Shown here piece after piece: positions 43,401 through 46,368 of a DNA stretch of 46,368 nt. Each line of letters begins with the position of its first letter. Position 1 is the stretch's first letter. The stretch spans positions 1,403,826 to 1,450,193 of the forward strand of contig BFEA01000280.1 of assembly GCA_003427395.1 (NCBI GenBank). The letters run 5' to 3'. This stretch comes from Chara braunii (lineage: Eukaryota; Streptophyta; Charophyceae; Charales; Characeae). The position numbers and the translations under genes are program-made. The notes beneath the pieces are model-generated. The model had not been told where the DNA came from. It did no database searches and was given only the letters and a program-made list of their open reading frames with translations.

Positions 43401-44055
43401 CTACGCGGATCTGGTGATATCCGCTACGAAGATCGATCTTCGTGAAAAAGTGGTGGCCGGAGAGGCGGTCGAACAGATCATTCGCACGGGGCATAGGGTA
43501 ACTGTTTCTGACCGTATACTCGTTGAGACCGCAATAATCGAGGCAGAGGCGGAGAGTGCCATCCTTCTTGCGATCGAGGAGGACAGGTGCACTCCATGGG
43601 GACGTACTCGGTTTAATGAAGCCCTGACGAAGCAGCTCGTCAATTTGGCGTTTAAGTTCCTGGACTTCGGGGACCAAGAGGCGATATGGGGCGCGATGCT
43701 GAATACGGTAGTTAGGTTCGAGCCGGATGTGATGCTCGATATCGCGCATAGGAGGAATGCTGCTATAAGAGACAGTTGGAGGAAAAACATCACGATACTC
43801 GCGAAGGAGGGCCGCAATTCTAGGCTGCAAAGTCGATAGGAGGTTGTCAAACTCCTCGACTGCAGCGGCGTCTGAAGCAGGGGTGGAAGGAGTCGGTATG
43901 GGAATAGGTACTGATGGCGCCTCCGTGGAGCAGGATGCAAGAAGGTGAGATGAGGTAGCAGGGGGGAAGGGGGTTGAGGGGGCTGAAGGATCAGGAGGGT
44001 CGGGGGGCTCAGGGAGTGGTGGGTCGAGCTTGACCAACTCAGCGTCCTGATGCAT
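40495..44055 (-). CDS. Chromovirus Pol: RT - RNase H - integrase - chromodomain
   Basis: An unbroken 1186-codon frame. RT residues about 105-330, with LDYCGLN (Cys where Arg is usual), the active site YIDD at 270-273 and FLGLTNYYGHF. RNase H about 413-595 with acidic residues D419, E515 and D542, interrupted by a Pro/Ser-rich insert at about 432-494. Integrase: zinc part H680/H687/C717/C720, then the catalytic triad D750 (SMDFIGPL), D812 (VSDRDPRF) and E848 (DGQTEATN). Chromodomain about 1055-1105 (EFVVSDIASRR, YLVRWKGYPDEESTWEPLEH), which in this family steers integration to chromatin marks. The Pro/Ser tail ends at 1186. The ATG at 44055 lies just after an in-frame stop; the natural product would be a Gag-Pol polyprotein read from upstream, so this is not a native start. 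Confidence 0.95.
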   Translation of the reverse strand: MHQDAELVKLDPPLPEPPDPPDPSAPSTPFPPATSSHLLASCSTEAPSVPIPIPTPSTPASDAAAVEEFDNLLSTLQPRIAALLREYRDVFPPTVSYSSIPPMRDIEHHIRLEPNYRIQHRAPYRLLVPEVQELKRQIDELLRQGFIKPSTSPWSAPVLLDRKKDGTLRLCLDYCGLNEYTVRNSYPMPRANDLFDRLSGHHFFTKIDLRSGYHQIRVAEEDQPKTAFRSRFGHYEFAVMPFGIRNAPATFQTAMNTMFQDLLEDSVLVYIDDILVYSRTLEEHLTHLRTVLQRLRDHGFYAKLSKCHFAQPKVDFLGHQVSEHELHMDDSKIQVIVGWPTPTSLPALSSFLGLTNYYGHFLKNYAQYSSQLTPLTRGRLPFHWTLAHEDAFRSLKRLVTSAPVLHLPDYSRPFIVTTDASDFAIGAVLSQIYPTPSTSSDSTESRLPRIPRFPPPPPTTATHLAPIEPTPPGAPPPYIPDIANDGTFESLDGECPVAYLSRQLLPAERNYIVDEREVLALVYAVKKWRHHLHGHTFTILTDNFVLAAFQTKPKLTSRQARWWRDLSEFDFTIKKISGESNRVADALSRRPDLHCEDRQLSAFSTPTIHPAFLDEYRRAYTQCPEFQSIYDDLQAGKYVPNFQLDPSGLLYWLGHQGTRTPRLCVPSTGQLRVRAVAECHDQRAAGHLSVFKTLDRLYRHYYWEHRRPFTKEYVRTCRICQEANIPNHPPYGLLQPLPIPTQRWTSVSMDFIGPLRPPTPRGHDAIFVVVCRLTKHAHFLPCKHASSAKDIASLYFNRIVIHHGLPTSIVSDRDPRFTCHFWRGLHEIYGSELRLSSSYHPQSDGQTEATNKTLGSILKKFVENDSDWDLHLAHAEIAYNYVISPATGISPYYCDLGYHPRVPSDLLRPSQIHPDTKCPALDDWVKEMDALLSKARESIANSQTRMATRANRSRIDHPFKVGDEVLVDARQFQPEADTLRKFRRRYMIGPCTILAPAGPNHDCPVSFKLKFSDSMYRANLHDVFHVSLLRPFRRSPPEFHGRPYPRPSPIIIEGHQEFVVSDIASRRMTDGDPPRLEYLVRWKGYPDEESTWEPLEHLKHAMTFVRAYDRAHPFPSSSSPSTSHPSTTDPSTSATTNIPPPPSMGPPAPPVPASGPPPPVDVVPPVIAVHSSRPQRTHRLPSRFRD

Positions 44056-44091
44056 AGACTTACAAACAAGGAGATCCGTGATGTTGACAAT

Positions 44092-45105
44092 TTAGAGTTC
44101 GGCATCAGGCTGACGAAGGATGTGATGGAACTGAGTTGGTGTCAAGATGGCAACATTGACAGGAGAGGGGGATGTAGAATCCGATTTGCCCAACAACGGA
44201 ATACGGTATTGCTTCCCATCCTTGGTGTCGAGGACGAGGTCGTTGTGGATCTAATCGCGGCCAGCATGGGCGAACTGATGGGAGTAGGCAGTGCCGAGAA
44301 CAAGATCATATAGGGTTTCCATGACGTCGAAGGTCCACTGGTCATGGAACCGAGGGGCCTTGCGAAGGCTGTGGGGCATCCGCAAGGGGAAGGAGAATGG
44401 AAGATCAGGCACCACTGAATCGACGAATGATGTGGTCTGATTGTCGCCAAGCGTGACAGTAACAGTGGAAGGGTAGGCGAATGTATAGAGAGATGCCTCC
44501 TTAACTACACGAGGATGAATGAAGTCGCCAGTAGAGCCAGAGTCCCAAAGTGCGCGATACACTCTAGTAGAGGTCCCGAGGCGCACTGGAATAATCGGTA
44601 AGGTGCGATGGGGACTGTGTAGGCGCTTAAACATCGTGGATAGGGAACGCTCTTTAAGGCGGAGACGTTCCTGGTGGACCTTAACACACTCAAGGTCCAG
44701 GAAGTCAATGATATCCTCGGCTGCAATAAGGGAAGCACTGCAGCGGGCCGTGCGAAGAGCACGCCTGGTAGGAGGACGAGGAGGAGGAGGATCATAAGGG
44801 ACACTAGGTGAAGAAGTGGAGGCACTGGAGAGTGGGTCAGTGACGCTAGAAGCGACCAATGATGACGTCAAGTCCAAGTCCTCAGAAAGAGTAGCAAGCG
44901 GAGCGAAGGTAGAATCACGGGCAGGTATGCCTGCTACTGTGGGAGGATCAGCAGGGCGCGAGATCGCCGCTAGGTGGCTGCGGCGCTGGAGGTCGAGACG
45001 AGGGGAACAGCCTGAGGGCGAGCATGTTGTGCAAAGTGACTCTGGAGGGCGTCGGCGTAGGGGTAGGTGGACGAAGTGTGACCAGGTAGGCGACAGTGGG
45101 TACAT
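44092..45105 (-). pseudogene. Chromovirus protease region with two in-frame stops
   Basis: This lies in the same frame as Pol downstream. The retropepsin active site is LWDSGSTGDFI (DSG, a known variant of DTG), followed by the hydrophobic LVLGTAY. The frame is stopped by TAG at 44251-44253 and TAA at 44092-44094 before joining the RT segment. It overlaps the end of gag (44970-45105) in a frame that a -1 shift would reach. The part before the protease (45105-44600) is Pro/Ser/Arg rich without a domain. Confidence 0.85.
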
Positions 45106-46368
45106 ATACCTCGTGCCCGGAAGTCCTCACTCTCCGCGATCATCAATCGAGAGCAGGGGAAGGCATAGCCCGATGGGAGGGGTCGCTGCGTGGCGGAAGA
45201 GCGAGTCCTGGAGGATGAGGGCTGATGTCGGAAGAGGGCGGAAAGGGCCCGGAGAAGACGGTCGTCATGGGGAGAGGCATCGTCCTCCGTGGGGGACTGA
45301 GGGTCGGGTCCCTGATCTGGGTCACTCGCAGAATCATCTGAGGCAGTGCCATCATCAATGCTCGATGGGTCACGAAGCAGTGCATGCAAGCGACGAGAGA
45401 GGGATCGTCCAGAGCCTCTACGGGGGCCACGACGGTATGTGGAGGATTGTCGAGGCTGGGAGGGGCGAGAGGCTGCACTAGTGGCAGAGTGGGCAACGGC
45501 GGGCTGAGACGCGGGGCCAATTAGTGGTGCATAAGTGAGATGAATTGCCCGAGCAATGTTGAAAGCCTCAGGCAAGGTGGAGATCGAATACGCCAGCATC
45601 TGCAGCTGGAATGGCTGGGGTAGGCCTGCCTGGAATCGCTGGATCATGGCGTCCTCAGATATGGCTGTGATAGGAATCTGAGCACGTACACGGTGGAATG
45701 CCGTGATGTATGACTCTAAGGCATTTTCGCCACCAAGCCATCTGATCTCAGTCACACGAATAATCGGGTCGCGGGTGGGCGCAGGGCGAGAAAAGTATTG
45801 CTGAAGGAAGTCGCGAAACTCGGGATAAGACATGCCCTTATGTACGCCGCGCTGTGAGCGAAGGGCGAGGAAGCTGCGCCAGGTGGAGGCCGCACGACCT
45901 GTGAAGCGAGAGGACATCTCGACGGGCCACAGTTCCATAGCAACACCATGATAGCGAAGCTGCTCCTCAGCAGTAGTGATCCATCCTTGGAGCTCGGAAC
46001 CTGCCGTCAAACTGTAGGAGGTGATCCCGTCGAAACTGTGGAACATACGTTGGTGGCTGGTAATGGGTAGGGAGAGGGAGAGCCGATTGTGACAAGAGGA
46101 CCGAGGAAGTAGTGGCACCAACAGAACCACTAGAAAGGGCAGGGAGCCGGGGTAAAGGTCCTTGACACATCGTGGTGGCTGGTGGTGGGAGTGAGAAATG
46201 CATCGCAATGGCCTGTGTCTGATGCTGTCGATAGATGAAAGGGGCAGCACACTGTGTCGCGAGGTGGGGAGGTAGGGGTTGACCTCCTTGGAGTAGGCGG
46301 ATGTGATCATGGGCCAGGGTGAGCTGGCGTTGGAGCTCGACATTCTGTGTTCTGGGTGTGGGAGGGGG
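44970..46368 (-). pseudogene. Chromovirus Gag with frameshift, 5' end outside window
   Basis: From the window edge to about 46010 the protein-like frame begins PPPTPRTQNVELQRQLTLAH and contains IRLLQGGQPLPP (possible coiled coil) and VPQFRRDHLLQFDG. Near 46010 it shifts to the frame GSELQGWITTAEEQLRYHGV, which runs to the stop at 44970. The capsid-like Retrotrans_gag part is about 45990-45560 (ASTWRSFLALRSQ, EFRDFLQQYFSRP, ALESYITAFHRVR). A Ser/Arg stretch and a zinc knuckle follow: CTHCRLPGHTSSTY (about 45105-45060), in which the last Cys is Tyr, one transition away. The ATG at 46343 belongs to the wrong frame at that point. A one-base indel explains the shift. Confidence 0.88.

Larger units (their letters stand above)
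40495..46368 (-). mobile_element. Ty3/gypsy chromovirus, cut by right edge
   Basis: A minus-strand LTR retrotransposon in the order Gag, protease, reverse transcriptase, RNase H, integrase, chromodomain, which is the Ty3/gypsy chromovirus order. The 5' LTR, primer site and start of gag lie beyond 46368. One frameshift in gag and two in-frame stops between protease and reverse transcriptase disable this copy, though the 1186-codon pol segment is unbroken. Coding DNA is GC-rich, which leaves other frames open as shadows. Confidence 0.95.

Noticed and set aside
44055-44055. ATG of the 1186-codon chromovirus frame as a genuine start.
   Set aside because: It follows an in-frame stop inside a polyprotein and lies between protease and RT; it is only the first Met after the break.
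1-46368. CRISPR array or prokaryotic operon.
   Set aside because: The spaced repeats in A and B have irregular spacing and covarying, not identical, repeat sequence. No cas-like gene is present and all other content is eukaryotic.

Overview
The window looks like repeat-dominated plant-type (streptophyte) nuclear DNA, not a bacterial, organellar or viral genome. The basis is an L1-type LINE whose ORF1 has a DUF4283-like domain plus zinc knuckle and whose ORF2 has a zf-RVT module, and a Ty3/gypsy chromovirus with a C-terminal chromodomain. Poly(A)-tailed short interspersed elements, palindromic MITEs, degenerate 25S rRNA pieces, a long (CT)n microsatellite and assembly gaps agree with this. A charophyte such as Chara is a guess from the element mix that I cannot confirm. 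I found no convincing single-copy host gene and no functional RNA gene.

Layout. 1-20: end of a SINE-like repeat. 88-8900: one long minus-strand LINE with an open 578-aa ORF1 and a broken ORF2 (endonuclease, reverse transcriptase, zf-RVT). 8900-14300: unassigned DNA with six more copies of the SINE-like family (one with a perfect 16-bp target-site duplication), a LINE scrap and small tandem duplications. 15032-15983: second LINE scrap. 16756-18904: three degenerate pieces of one part of 25S rRNA around a compound (CT)n(CG)n microsatellite and a gap. 20301-23375: element A. 23440-23870: third LINE scrap. 24330-24441: first MITE. 24442-29380: mostly unassigned. 29388-34090: poly(A) insertions, a second MITE and two minus-strand elements with tRNA-like heads and poly(A) tails, one carrying a five-unit internal tandem array. 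35027-38345: element B, a diverged relative of A. 38480-39680: minisatellites. 40495-46368: minus-strand chromovirus running off the right edge.

The most unusual content is the A/B pair. The two are diverged in sequence but share their architecture: 8-9 spaced small hairpins with a TAAGNN hexaloop; an AT-rich dimeric tandem array; a double hairpin; an invariant 21-base block; and a GC-rich 3' block with a hairpin whose loop (GGTGACAAC) is conserved while its stem is rebuilt by paired changes, ending next to a GGTAAGT splice-donor-like sequence. Inner and outer stems of the spaced hairpins change on both sides while pairing is kept, so this is most likely a selected RNA (or cruciform DNA) structure. 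I do not recognise the family.

The protein-coding modules serve transposition: LINE target-primed reverse transcription and chromovirus Gag-Pol replication and integration. Nearly all are decayed. The SINE-like and tRNA-headed elements presumably borrow LINE machinery, since all end in poly(A).
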